This document shows, one piece after another, positions 1-6,647 of a stretch of DNA of 6,647 bases. Positions within the stretch are counted from its first letter, which is position 1. Each line of letters opens with the position of its first letter. Position numbers and translations under genes: made by a program. The stretch comes from CAADGY01 sp035714225 (GTDB lineage: Bacteria; Acidobacteriota; Terriglobia; Bryobacterales; Bryobacteraceae): assembly GCA_035714225.1 (NCBI GenBank), contig DASTMK010000051.1, positions 1 to 6,647 of the forward strand. Direction: 5' to 3'. The notes below the pieces were generated by a model that made no database searches, had not been told where the DNA came from, and saw only the letters and a program-made list of their open reading frames with translations.

Positions 1-3000
1 CCGGCCCGGTTACCGGATTACGCGACGTGATGCCGATGGTGAATTGTGGGGCCTGGGTGAAGGCGGCGGTATTGAAATAGCGCGCTGTCGTGCGCTGATC
101 GGAGTCCAGGCTTGGATCCGCGATCCGGTTCGGCCGCTGAATTCCAAAGCCCGCGAAAGCGTTGAGGTTCGTAGCCTGCGTCACCGCTACAGGAGATCCC
201 GACTGCATGCGAACAATTCCAGCCAGTTGCCAACCTCCCGCAAGAAAATCCCGCCAGCCGCTCAAGGAACGCGCACGGCCTCGCCCGAACGGCAGTTCGT
301 ACACAAAGCCGCTCGAAAGGATGTGCGGCACGTTTCCGGTGGAAACGTCCTTTTCCAAACGCTTGTTGAAGCTATCGGCCGCCTGGAAGTTTGCGACTGG
401 CCCGGTGAGCACCGCTGAATCGAAGACGGCGCCGGCATCGTCAATCAGCCGCGAGAATGTGTAGGCCACGGTGAAAGTCAGTCCGTGAGAGAAGCGCTTC
501 TCCATGCGCGATTGAAACGAATGATAGGTGGAGTGCCCAACGTTATTGCGATAGAGCGTAACCGTCGTAAATCGCGGATAGGGACGGAGCAATTGCGCGC
601 GGGCGATGGTGGGGGTTCCCAACGAAGTGTTGGCCGGAATCTCCCCGAGAAACGGGTTCGCCACCTGCTGGGTCAGTTGCGAGCCGGCGGCGAGTTGCTC
701 CACCGTGAGTTGGTTCAAGTTGACATCGGGTACACCGAGCCGGGTCAGCTTCGATCCCAGGTACCCTGCCTCGAAGCTCCAGTTTTCACCGATCGTTTTT
801 TGCAGACTTAAGTTCCACTGCTGGGCGTATCCGCTGCCATTGTCTCGCTGCACTCCGAAGACGCCTTGTCCAAGACCCGCATCGGGGCCGGGAAGCTGCG
901 GCGTCACCGTGGGGCCTTGCGAAAGATAGAACGCCGGGTTGATGTTATCCAGCGTCTGCTGGCCGAGAGTTTGAATAAACGGGAAAAGAGGCGTGGTGAA
1001 TGGAGTCGTGATTCCCGCCTGTTCGATCCAGGTGAGCGAGTAGCCCGAGCGCACCACGAAGGAATCCGTGACGCGGTAAGCCAGGCCAACGCGGGGCGCG
1101 AAGTTTGCTTTCTCCAGGTCCCGCGCGCTGTGAGGGAACCCGTTCTGCCCGAAATAATCCAGCTTCTGCGTTTGCAGATTGAAGACGGCGCCGCGGTCGT
1201 CGGCAACCGTCGAAGGAAAGTTGAGCGTGTAGCGAACGCCGAGATTCACCGTCAGGCGCCGCGTTGCCCGCCAGTCGTCCTGAAGGAAGAACTCGGTAAT
1301 GGTCGCCCGGGGACCAAGAACTTCTGATTGGGCATCAATCGTGAATCGCGTCACTGGACCCGCCAGGAAAGAAGCGAAACTATTGCCGGTGTTCGCAACC
1401 GGAGTGCCCGCGGCATTCAGACCGGCGGTGAAAATGTTGGTGAACTGAAAATTGCCCGTGGGGCTGGGCGGTTGCAAGACGTCCAGTCTCTGAAGCCGAA
1501 TGTCCGTTCCGGCTTTCAGACTGTGATTTCCCCTGATCCATGAAAAGTTGTCGATGAACTGCGTCACGGACGTCGTGAATTCCGCGTTGCCGTTCGCGGG
1601 AGGGCCAAGCTGTTGGAACCCGACGACATCGTAGGTTGGCAGCACGTCGCGAAACGAAGTAAGCGGAATGTTCGGGATCTGGGAAACCTCTGTAGCCGGC
1701 TGTCCCGTGGCGAGCGACGAACGGTTGAAGCCGCGGCGGGTGAACCCGAAGCGGATCTGGTTCACGGTAGTGGGCGTCAGGTTCCAACTATGTTCGCCGA
1801 CCACACTGTCGGCGCGCGTCAGTGTCCGGCCGATAAAAGGCGCCGTGAATGTTCCGCTGCCGTCCGGAAGAGGAGTCGCCGGAGTGGACTCGTCGCGTAA
1901 ATACGAGTACCGCCCAAAAATCCTGTGGTGCGGCCCGAAGTAACGATCCAGCCGGAGATCGAACTGGTCCTGGGCCGTCGTATTGTTGCCGACGCGCCGG
2001 TAGTTGTTGGCCGTCGCTTCGTTCGTCCCGAAAAAAACGTTGGGGGCCGGATACCGGCCTACCACCGCCCGGGTCGCGGCATCGATTCTAGAATCTGGAA
2101 TTGTATTGGATGGAAAGGGCTGCCTGACGTAGCCCGCCGGCGTTTGACTGGTTGTTAGCGGGTCGAAGATCGCCTGCGTAAACACGCCCCGCTTCTGGGC
2201 GCTGGTGGGGACCGTGCTGGTCCGGACAACCCCGGTATCGAGCCGCGTTCCCTGCCAGTCGGCGAAAAAGAATGTCTTGTTCCTCTGTATTGGACCACCG
2301 AGAACGAACCCATACTGGTTGCGACGGAACCGCGGCTTGGCACCGCTTGTGGCAAACAGATTTCGTGCATTCAGCGCTTCGTTGCGGAAAAACTCGAACA
2401 GCGTTCCGTGCAGGCTGTTGGATCCCGACTTCTGGTTCACCATGATGACGCCGCCGTTGGAGCGGCCGTACTCAGCCGAGGGGCTGTTGGTTTCGACGCG
2501 GAACTCTTCAATCGCGTCGATGATCGGGTAGAAAGCCACCTGGCCCGGCTCCGGCTGCAAGACGCTGATGCCGTCGTAAATGTACTCGCTCACTCGCGGC
2601 CGGCTCCCGTTGATGCGTGGCAGCAGATTGCCCGGCGGCAGATTGACGCCAGGCGACAAGGCGATCAGCGGAATGAAATTGCGCCCGTCCAGTGGAAGCG
2701 AAATCACCTTCTTCTGTTCGACGACAAGACTGGCCGTTCCACGGGTTGATTGCAGAAGCGGCGCCGCGGCGGTCACCTCGATGGATTGAGAAACGTCGCC
2801 TACCCTGAGTTCGAGTTCCAGGTTGACCTGATCGCCGACCCGCAGGACGATGCCGTCGCGTCGTAGCGTGGTGAAGCCTTCCTTGGCGACGGAGATTCGA
2901 TAGGTCCCCGCCGGCAGTGCGAAGAAGTGGTAGTTGCCGTTGATATCCGTAGCTACGGAGAGTTTCGTCTCCGTTCCGGTGTTCGTCAACTCCACAATCG

Positions 3001-3136
3001 CATCATTTACCGGAAGGTTGCCCGGGTCTCGAACCGTGCCGAAAAGCTCGGCTTTGGTCGATTGCGCCTGGAGGGGAAAAGAGGAGGCGGCGACAAGGAC
3101 GAACAGAGTGATTGCTGGGCGCCAGTGAGCAAACAT
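1..3136 (-). CDS. Oar-like TonB-dependent receptor with carboxypeptidase-regulatory-like domain (3' end beyond window)
   Basis: Reading the minus strand from the ATG at 3136 gives 1045 codons with no stop to the left edge, so the gene is partial at its C-terminus. Residues 1-24 (MFAHWRPAITLFVLVAASS..) form a signal peptide with a likely cut after LQA. Residues about 30-112 form a carboxypeptidase-regulatory-like beta-sandwich (GTVRDPGNLPVNDAIVEL, then DINGNYHFFALPAGTYRI). SIEVTAAAP at 118-126 resembles a TonB box. The plug follows at about 130-240 (LPLDGRNFIPLIALSPGV; AEYGRSNGGVIMVNQKSGSN), then a long beta-barrel with the family-typical RNEALNARNLF, RRNQYGFVLGGP, FAPRVGLAYR and MEKRFSHGLTFT. 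The read ends in TSRNPVTGP, which in relatives lies roughly 60-90 residues before the end (from memory of the family). Such outer-membrane receptors take up ligands with TonB/ExbBD energy; this one's ligand is unknown. The start is the first ATG after an in-frame TAA just upstream. No Shine-Dalgarno sequence is visible. Confidence 0.93.
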   Translation of the reverse strand, partial: MFAHWRPAITLFVLVAASSFPLQAQSTKAELFGTVRDPGNLPVNDAIVELTNTGTETKLSVATDINGNYHFFALPAGTYRISVAKEGFTTLRRDGIVLRVGDQVNLELELRVGDVSQSIEVTAAAPLLQSTRGTASLVVEQKKVISLPLDGRNFIPLIALSPGVNLPPGNLLPRINGSRPRVSEYIYDGISVLQPEPGQVAFYPIIDAIEEFRVETNSPSAEYGRSNGGVIMVNQKSGSNSLHGTLFEFFRNEALNARNLFATSGAKPRFRRNQYGFVLGGPIQRNKTFFFADWQGTRLDTGVVRTSTVPTSAQKRGVFTQAIFDPLTTSQTPAGYVRQPFPSNTIPDSRIDAATRAVVGRYPAPNVFFGTNEATANNYRRVGNNTTAQDQFDLRLDRYFGPHHRIFGRYSYLRDESTPATPLPDGSGTFTAPFIGRTLTRADSVVGEHSWNLTPTTVNQIRFGFTRRGFNRSSLATGQPATEVSQIPNIPLTSFRDVLPTYDVVGFQQLGPPANGNAEFTTSVTQFIDNFSWIRGNHSLKAGTDIRLQRLDVLQPPSPTGNFQFTNIFTAGLNAAGTPVANTGNSFASFLAGPVTRFTIDAQSEVLGPRATITEFFLQDDWRATRRLTVNLGVRYTLNFPSTVADDRGAVFNLQTQKLDYFGQNGFPHSARDLEKANFAPRVGLAYRVTDSFVVRSGYSLTWIEQAGITTPFTTPLFPFIQTLGQQTLDNINPAFYLSQGPTVTPQLPGPDAGLGQGVFGVQRDNGSGYAQQWNLSLQKTIGENWSFEAGYLGSKLTRLGVPDVNLNQLTVEQLAAGSQLTQQVANPFLGEIPANTSLGTPTIARAQLLRPYPRFTTVTLYRNNVGHSTYHSFQSRMEKRFSHGLTFTVAYTFSRLIDDAGAVFDSAVLTGPVANFQAADSFNKRLEKDVSTGNVPHILSSGFVYELPFGRGRARSLSGWRDFLAGGWQLAGIVRMQSGSPVAVTQATNLNAFAGFGIQRPNRIADPSLDSDQRTTARYFNTAAFTQAPQFTIGITSRNPVTGP

Positions 3137-3141
3137 AAGTC

Positions 3142-3156
3142 GTTATAAAAATACTA
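3142..3156 (-). promoter_or_regulatory. Candidate -10 elements for the leftward receptor gene
   Basis: Reading toward the left gene, TAGTAT (3156-3151) and TATAAC (3147-3142, five of six matches to TATAAT) both resemble -10 hexamers. They lie only 14 and 5 nt before the ATG at 3136. Either would give a transcript with a very short leader or none, consistent with the absence of a Shine-Dalgarno sequence. No convincing -35 hexamer is seen at the right distance. Confidence 0.25.
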
Positions 3157-3161
3157 CGCTA

Positions 3162-3205
3162 TGTTAGCATGACATTTTTTTCGTGTAGTATTGTTAACAC
3201 GACAC
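3162..3205 (+). repeat. Two 14-nt direct repeats, TGTTARCAYGACAY, starts 30 bp apart
   Basis: TGTTAGCATGACAT at 3162-3175 and TGTTAACACGACAC at 3192-3205 match at 11 of 14 positions, and all three differences are transitions. Their starts are 30 bp apart, close to three turns of B-DNA, so a protein bound at both would lie on the same face. The second copy contains the perfect palindrome TGTTAACA and overlaps the right arm of the inverted repeat. These could be two sites for one regulator; that is inference. Confidence 0.5.
3164..3191 (+). promoter_or_regulatory. Candidate promoter for the rightward receptor gene
   Basis: TTAGCA at 3164-3169 (four of six matches to TTGACA) and TAGTAT at 3186-3191 (four of six matches to TATAAT) are separated by 16 bp. 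Transcription would begin near 3198, giving a leader of about 25 nt before the ATG at 3223. It would exclude the upstream in-frame ATG at 3169. The match is weak and was chosen by eye. Confidence 0.35.
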
Positions 3206-3222
3206 TATCTCTTTTGATCACC

Positions 3223-5439
3223 ATGAAGCTTACTGCCCTCTCACTTTGCATGTTCCTTTTGTCCGTTGCGGCGGTCTATCCGCAACAGGGGAGTTCCATC
3301 ATCGACTGGTTGACTGCGTTGCAGGCCATCGACGCCCGTCTCAAGGCGAATGACGATGCGAGCGCGGAAACCGAGCTGCGCTCTCTGCATCGCGAGATTG
3401 CCGCCTGGGCAAATGGACGGGCAGACGGAGGCGTGAAACTTCCGGCTTTCCCGGATGGACAGCCGGGACATCAGCAACTCGTCGATTACGTGGCAAGTCT
3501 CCGCGAGGCGCTGGAAGAGGCGGAGCGCAACCGTCCCGGAAGCGTGTTCCATGCTGGCCGGATCGAGGTGAACGTTACCGCCAACGCACTGCAAGTTCCC
3601 ACGGCCTCGACCTTGGAGGAGTCGGACTACCGCTTGCGCGATCTTCCGAAAACAGCCGATGCGCTCAATCTCGTGCCGGGTGTAACCATTCAGCGCATCG
3701 GTCCCCGGAATGAACGCGGTGTTTATGTTCGCGGGTTCGACTTCCGCCAGGTGCCGTTGTACATGGACGGAATTCCCGTCTACGTACCGTACGACGGATA
3801 CGTCGATCTCGACCGATTCCTCACCTATGACGTCAGCGAGATCCAGGTCGCAAAGGGATTTACGTCGCCGCTGTATGGCCCCAATGCCATAGGCGGTGCG
3901 ATCAATATGATTTCGAAGGCACCGGTAAAGAAGCTCAATCTCGACTTGGGCACAGGTTACGCCTCCGGGGACCAGGTACACGGATTCATCAATGCCGGCA
4001 CGCGATTTCGCAAGTTCTGGCTCCAGGGAGGATTCGCCTGGCTTAGCAGCGACTACTTTCCGCTGTCCGGCGATTTCCAGACTGTGCCTTTACAGCCGGA
4101 TCGGGATCGCAGAAACGCGTATCAAACGGACAACAAGGGGCGTATCCGCACCGCGTGGACTCCGAACGACCGGGACCAGTACACGTTCACTTACGCCAAA
4201 CAGACTGGCGAAAAGGGAAATCCTCCCTACGCGGGGACCGATTCCACCGTACGGCCACGATTCTGGCAATGGCCACAGTGGGACAAGGAGAGTTTTTACT
4301 TCATCGGCAACAAGTCTCTCGGAGAAACGGGGTACGTTCGGGCGCGGTTCTACTACGACAAGTTCGACAACCTGCTCTACGCGTACGACAACGCGAACTA
4401 CAATAGCCAGACGCTGCCTTCGTCGTTCATCAGTCCTTATGATGACAACACGTACGGAACGACGACCGAGTTCGGAACCAAAGCCGGAAGCCGGCAGACC
4501 ATCAAGGCTTCCTTCTATTTCAAAGACGACACCCATCGCGAGGGCAATCTTGGCGAACCGCCGCGCACGTTCCGCGATCAGACCTATTCCTTCGGCATTC
4601 AGGACACGATTCAGCTCGCGGCCCGGACTTCGGCGATCCTCGGATTCAGCGCCGACCATCTCGACGTGCTGAACGCGCAGAACCTCGTCTCCGGCACCGT
4701 GCAGCCATTCCCGACGAACAACGTTTGGGCCTACAATCCCCAGGCCGGAGTTTTTCACGCGCTCACCGAGTCAGGGAAGGTGCACTTCACCTACGCTCGC
4801 AAGACTCGCCTACCTACAATCAAGGACCGCTACTCGTACCGCATGGGCCAGGCGATCCCCAATCCCGATCTCCGCGAAGAACGGTCCGACAATTTCGAGG
4901 CCGGCTACACGCAGTTGCTCGGCCTGCGGTCGTTCCTGGAGGTGGCGCTGTTCCGAAGCAACGTTTCCAATTCGACCCAGCGATTCTTCGTACAGCCGAA
5001 TGTGTTCCAGTTGCGCAATCTTGGCGAAGCGCGATATTTGGGCGGCGAGATGGGTTTCCGGACAAGCCTCACACGGTCGCTCCATTTCTCGGCGAACTAC
5101 ACCTATCTGAGCCGCCGGAACCAGACGATGCCTTCCGTGATCATGCTCGATACGCCGCGCCACAAGATCTACTCGACCGCAACTTACCTGTGGCGGAACC
5201 GTCTTACCCTGCTGGCGGACCTTTTATATGAAGGTGGCCGGTGGAACTCGAACGACGCGGGCCGGGTGCTGCGCGCCAGCAGTTACGCCACTGCCGGCCT
5301 CGGCGGAATCGCACGTATATACCGTCAAGCGGAACTGCAAGCGGGCATTAGCAACCTCTTCGACCGGAATTATTTCCTGGTCCAGGGCTACCCGGAGGCG
5401 GGACGAACTTTTTACTTGAACCTCCGGTATCGCTTTTGA
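3223..5439 (+). CDS. TonB-dependent outer-membrane receptor with an extra N-terminal helical domain
   Basis: A complete 738-residue receptor. I chose the ATG at 3223 because it begins a clean signal peptide (MKLTALSLCMFLLSVAAVYPQ). An in-frame ATG at 3169 would add 18 residues before it and lies upstream of the likely transcription start. Residues about 23-110 are charged and helical, and I do not recognise this segment. RIEVNVTA at 113-120 resembles a TonB box. The plug spans about 135-235, with GVYVRGFDFRQVPLYMDGIPV and the signature PLYGPNAIGGAINMISK. The barrel runs from about 240 to the end, with FDRNYFLVQGYPEAGR near the C-terminus and a terminal aromatic YRF, as expected for Bam-assembled barrels. 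It should import a siderophore, cobalamin, metal complex or sugar by TonB coupling; the substrate cannot be read from sequence. It is divergent from the Oar-like receptor and convergent with the RND pump, so probably transcribed alone. It lacks the regulatory-like domain of its neighbour, so the two are not recent duplicates. Confidence 0.95.
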   Translation: MKLTALSLCMFLLSVAAVYPQQGSSIIDWLTALQAIDARLKANDDASAETELRSLHREIAAWANGRADGGVKLPAFPDGQPGHQQLVDYVASLREALEEAERNRPGSVFHAGRIEVNVTANALQVPTASTLEESDYRLRDLPKTADALNLVPGVTIQRIGPRNERGVYVRGFDFRQVPLYMDGIPVYVPYDGYVDLDRFLTYDVSEIQVAKGFTSPLYGPNAIGGAINMISKAPVKKLNLDLGTGYASGDQVHGFINAGTRFRKFWLQGGFAWLSSDYFPLSGDFQTVPLQPDRDRRNAYQTDNKGRIRTAWTPNDRDQYTFTYAKQTGEKGNPPYAGTDSTVRPRFWQWPQWDKESFYFIGNKSLGETGYVRARFYYDKFDNLLYAYDNANYNSQTLPSSFISPYDDNTYGTTTEFGTKAGSRQTIKASFYFKDDTHREGNLGEPPRTFRDQTYSFGIQDTIQLAARTSAILGFSADHLDVLNAQNLVSGTVQPFPTNNVWAYNPQAGVFHALTESGKVHFTYARKTRLPTIKDRYSYRMGQAIPNPDLREERSDNFEAGYTQLLGLRSFLEVALFRSNVSNSTQRFFVQPNVFQLRNLGEARYLGGEMGFRTSLTRSLHFSANYTYLSRRNQTMPSVIMLDTPRHKIYSTATYLWRNRLTLLADLLYEGGRWNSNDAGRVLRASSYATAGLGGIARIYRQAELQAGISNLFDRNYFLVQGYPEAGRTFYLNLRYRF

Positions 5440-5468
5440 CAGCGGGCGCGCGGCCGTTGGTGGGTTCG

Positions 5469-6647
5469 TCAAGTTGTATGCCGGCCGCGTCCTGCCCAGA
5501 CCGAGAGAAGCGCAGGAAGAACCAGAAGCGTTAACAACGTGGATGTCGCCAGTCCTCCGATAACAACTGTCGCCAGCGGCCTTTGAACTTCCGCACCCGC
5601 ACTGGACGAGAGCGCCATGGGAAGAAACCCGAAGCTCGCTACAGCCGCGGTCATCAACACCGGCCGAAGGCGCGCCAGGGTGCCGTTTCGAATCGCCTCC
5701 GGCCAGGACATACCACCTGCCCGGTTCTGGTTGATGAAGGCAACCATCACGACACCGTTCAGGACCGCGACGCCGGAGACCGCAATGAAGCCCACTCCGG
5801 CGCTCATCGAAAACGGCATGCCGCGAATCAACAGCGAGAGGATGCCGCCTGTTACTGCGAACGGAATTCCGGTAAAGACCAACGCTGCCTGGCTGGCGGA
5901 GTGGAACGTCACAAAGAGCAGCAGAAAGATGATCAGGAACGTAAAGGGCACCGCTACCATCAGCCGGGCACGACCCGAATCCAAGTGCTCCCAAAGACCT
6001 CCCCACACCATCAGGTAACCGGGCTTCAGCTTGACCTGCTCTTCGATCTGCCGCCGGGCTTCGGCGACAAAGCTGCCGATGTCCCTGCCGCGGACGTTCG
6101 CCTCGATCGAAATGCGCCGCTGTCCATTCTCGCGGCTCACTTCCAACGGTCCTTCTTCCGTTTCTATTTTTGCCAACTGGCCCAGCGGAATCTTCTGCTC
6201 CGAGGCCGTAGTCACGAGAAGGTTCTTGAAATCCGAAGGTGACGCTCGCACAGAAGGATCCAGGCGTACGACCAGGTCAAAGCGCTTAAAGCCTTCAAAA
6301 ACGCGGCCGGCTTCCGAACCTGCGATGGCGGTTTGAATCAACTCCTGTACGTCCGCTACGTTGATTCCGTACCGGGCGATGGCCTCGCGGTCCGTTTTTA
6401 TACTCAGGACAGGCTGGCCGCTGACCTGCTGCACCTTTAAGTCGGCAACGCCATTCACCTGCGCGATGACCTTTGCCGCCCTGTCCGCCTGTTCTCGCAG
6501 TTCGTCGAGATCGTCACCAAAAATCTTCAGGACGACGTCCGATCGTGATCCGACGCCTTCGATCAGCTCTAGCATGCGAAACTCGATCGGTTGGGAGAAC
6601 GTATAAGCCATGGTAGGCAGTTCCTCGAGTTTCGCCTCCATCTTCTC
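5469..6647 (-). CDS. CzcA/CusA-family heavy-metal efflux RND transporter, C-terminal part
   Basis: The frame is open at the right edge and stops with TGA at 5471-5469, leaving 392 residues of a protein that is usually about 1020-1050 long. The piece covers the end of the first and all of the second periplasmic porter region (FSQPIEFRMLELIEGVGSRSDVVLKIFGDDLDEL, then AIARYGINVADVQELIQTAI), followed by the last five membrane helices at roughly residues 228-250, 253-275, 281-305, 328-349 and 355-385 of the fragment. Diagnostic family segments are GFIAVSGVAVLNGVVMVAFI, RLRPVLMTAAVASFGFLPMAL and GAEVQRPLATVVIGGL. The family exports divalent or monovalent metal ions by proton antiport, with a periplasmic adaptor and an outer-membrane channel; those partners are not in view and may lie to the right. 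Alignment by eye puts Glu (fragment residue 112, codon 6314-6312) where E. coli CusA has the cleft Met672, which argues against a CusA-like Cu/Ag site. The metal remains unproven. The cytoplasmic tail after the last helix is short (about AGRGRHTT). Confidence 0.96.
   Translation of the reverse strand, partial: EKMEAKLEELPTMAYTFSQPIEFRMLELIEGVGSRSDVVLKIFGDDLDELREQADRAAKVIAQVNGVADLKVQQVSGQPVLSIKTDREAIARYGINVADVQELIQTAIAGSEAGRVFEGFKRFDLVVRLDPSVRASPSDFKNLLVTTASEQKIPLGQLAKIETEEGPLEVSRENGQRRISIEANVRGRDIGSFVAEARRQIEEQVKLKPGYLMVWGGLWEHLDSGRARLMVAVPFTFLIIFLLLFVTFHSASQAALVFTGIPFAVTGGILSLLIRGMPFSMSAGVGFIAVSGVAVLNGVVMVAFINQNRAGGMSWPEAIRNGTLARLRPVLMTAAVASFGFLPMALSSSAGAEVQRPLATVVIGGLATSTLLTLLVLPALLSVWAGRGRHTT

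Larger units (their letters stand above)
3139..3203. repeat. Imperfect inverted repeat with 19-nt arms in the divergent spacer
   Basis: The left arm (3139-3157, GTCGTTATAAAAATACTAC) and the right arm (3185-3203, GTAGTATTGTTAACACGAC) are reverse complements at 16 of 19 positions, including a perfect 8-bp core, AATACTAC/GTAGTATT. They are separated by 27 bp. Read outward in the direction of each gene, both arms start GTAGTATT and end in GAC, so the two divergent genes see the same sequence upstream. This fits an operator with symmetric half-sites, or shared -10-like elements (TAGTAT), better than a terminator. The symmetry is directly visible; its function is inferred. TACTAC/TGTAGTA half-sites loosely recall BlaI/CopY-type operators, but no regulator gene is in the window. 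Confidence 0.65.
3137..3222. promoter_or_regulatory. Divergent promoter/operator region between the two receptor genes
   Basis: This 86-bp spacer is strikingly AT-rich compared with the GC-rich genes on both sides and must hold the 5' signals of both receptors. It contains a T-run at 3175-3181, an imperfect long inverted repeat (3139-3157 with 3185-3203) and a 14-nt direct repeat (3162-3175 and 3192-3205), listed separately. No purine-rich Shine-Dalgarno sequence stands 5-10 nt before either ATG: the bases just upstream are ACGACTT on the left side and GATCACC on the right. The overlap of repeats and promoter-like elements suggests that one regulator controls both genes, but this is inference. 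Confidence 0.6.

Noticed and set aside
330..348. Hairpin-like ACGTTTCC-GGT-GGAAACGT (8-bp stem, 3-nt loop)
   Set aside because: It lies inside the Oar-like receptor coding region (DVSTGNV), with no T-run and no break in the frame, so it is probably incidental.
489..502. 14-bp perfect palindrome GAGAAGCGCTTCTC
   Set aside because: It lies inside the Oar-like receptor gene and encodes the conserved family motif EKRFS, so the codons explain it. No second copy was noticed in the window.
470..505. Possible frameshift in the Oar-like receptor near the palindrome
   Set aside because: An apparent stop came from my own misreading of GAGAGAAGC. Rereading the bases restores a continuous frame (EKRFSHGLTFTVAYTFSRLIDD).
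1380..1787. 135-codon minus-strand frame with its own ATG
   Set aside because: It is out of frame within the Oar-like receptor, whose own frame is uninterrupted here and gives good barrel sequence.
3169..3222. Upstream in-frame ATG at 3169 as the start of the middle receptor
   Set aside because: It would put 18 residues ahead of a complete signal peptide and lies upstream of the likely transcription start, within the operator repeats.
3241..3981. 246-codon open frame on the minus strand
   Set aside because: It is antisense to the middle receptor, whose frame shows clear signal peptide and plug motifs. The antisense product has no recognisable domain and reflects GC-rich codon structure.
5224..6006. 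260-codon open frame on the minus strand spanning the convergent gene ends
   Set aside because: It overlaps the pump in another frame and the receptor in antisense. Its translation is low-complexity Gly/Arg/Ser/Cys and resembles nothing known.

Overview
This window looks like a piece of an Acidobacteriota chromosome, perhaps a Solibacter/Bryobacter-type organism. I base this mainly on the leftmost gene. It is a very long TonB-dependent receptor with an N-terminal carboxypeptidase-regulatory-like domain and Oar-type signature segments, a family greatly expanded in that phylum. The DNA is visibly GC-rich in the coding parts, with one sharp AT-rich island between the divergent genes. The phylum assignment is an inference from family resemblance; no marker gene is present.

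Layout: three protein genes fill almost the whole window. (1) Positions 3136 down to 1, minus strand: an Oar-like TonB-dependent outer-membrane receptor. The frame is open from its start codon to the left window edge (1045 codons read, no stop), so only a short C-terminal tail is missing. (2) Positions 3223-5439, plus strand: a second, complete TonB-dependent receptor of 738 residues. It is of a different type, with a classical plug and barrel preceded by an unrecognised charged helical N-terminal domain. (3) Positions 6647 down to 5469, minus strand: the C-terminal 392 residues of a CzcA/CusA-type heavy-metal-efflux RND pump whose 5' part lies beyond the right edge.

The two receptors are divergent across an 86-bp AT-rich spacer (3137-3222). 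It carries an imperfect inverted repeat with 19-nt arms and two copies of a 14-nt direct repeat whose starts are 30 bp apart, which looks like a shared, probably co-regulated promoter/operator. The second receptor and the pump converge with only 29 bp between their stop codons. There is no other gap above 100 bp, and I see no RNA gene, mobile element or CRISPR array.

Working together: the two receptors would sit in the outer membrane and import scarce substrates using TonB energy. The pump would span the inner membrane and drive metal cations out through a periplasmic adaptor and outer-membrane channel not seen here. Whether the middle receptor has anything to do with metals is suggested only by adjacency. 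I found no clearly novel multi-gene system. The items most worth a second look are the divergent operator and the N-terminal domain of the middle receptor.
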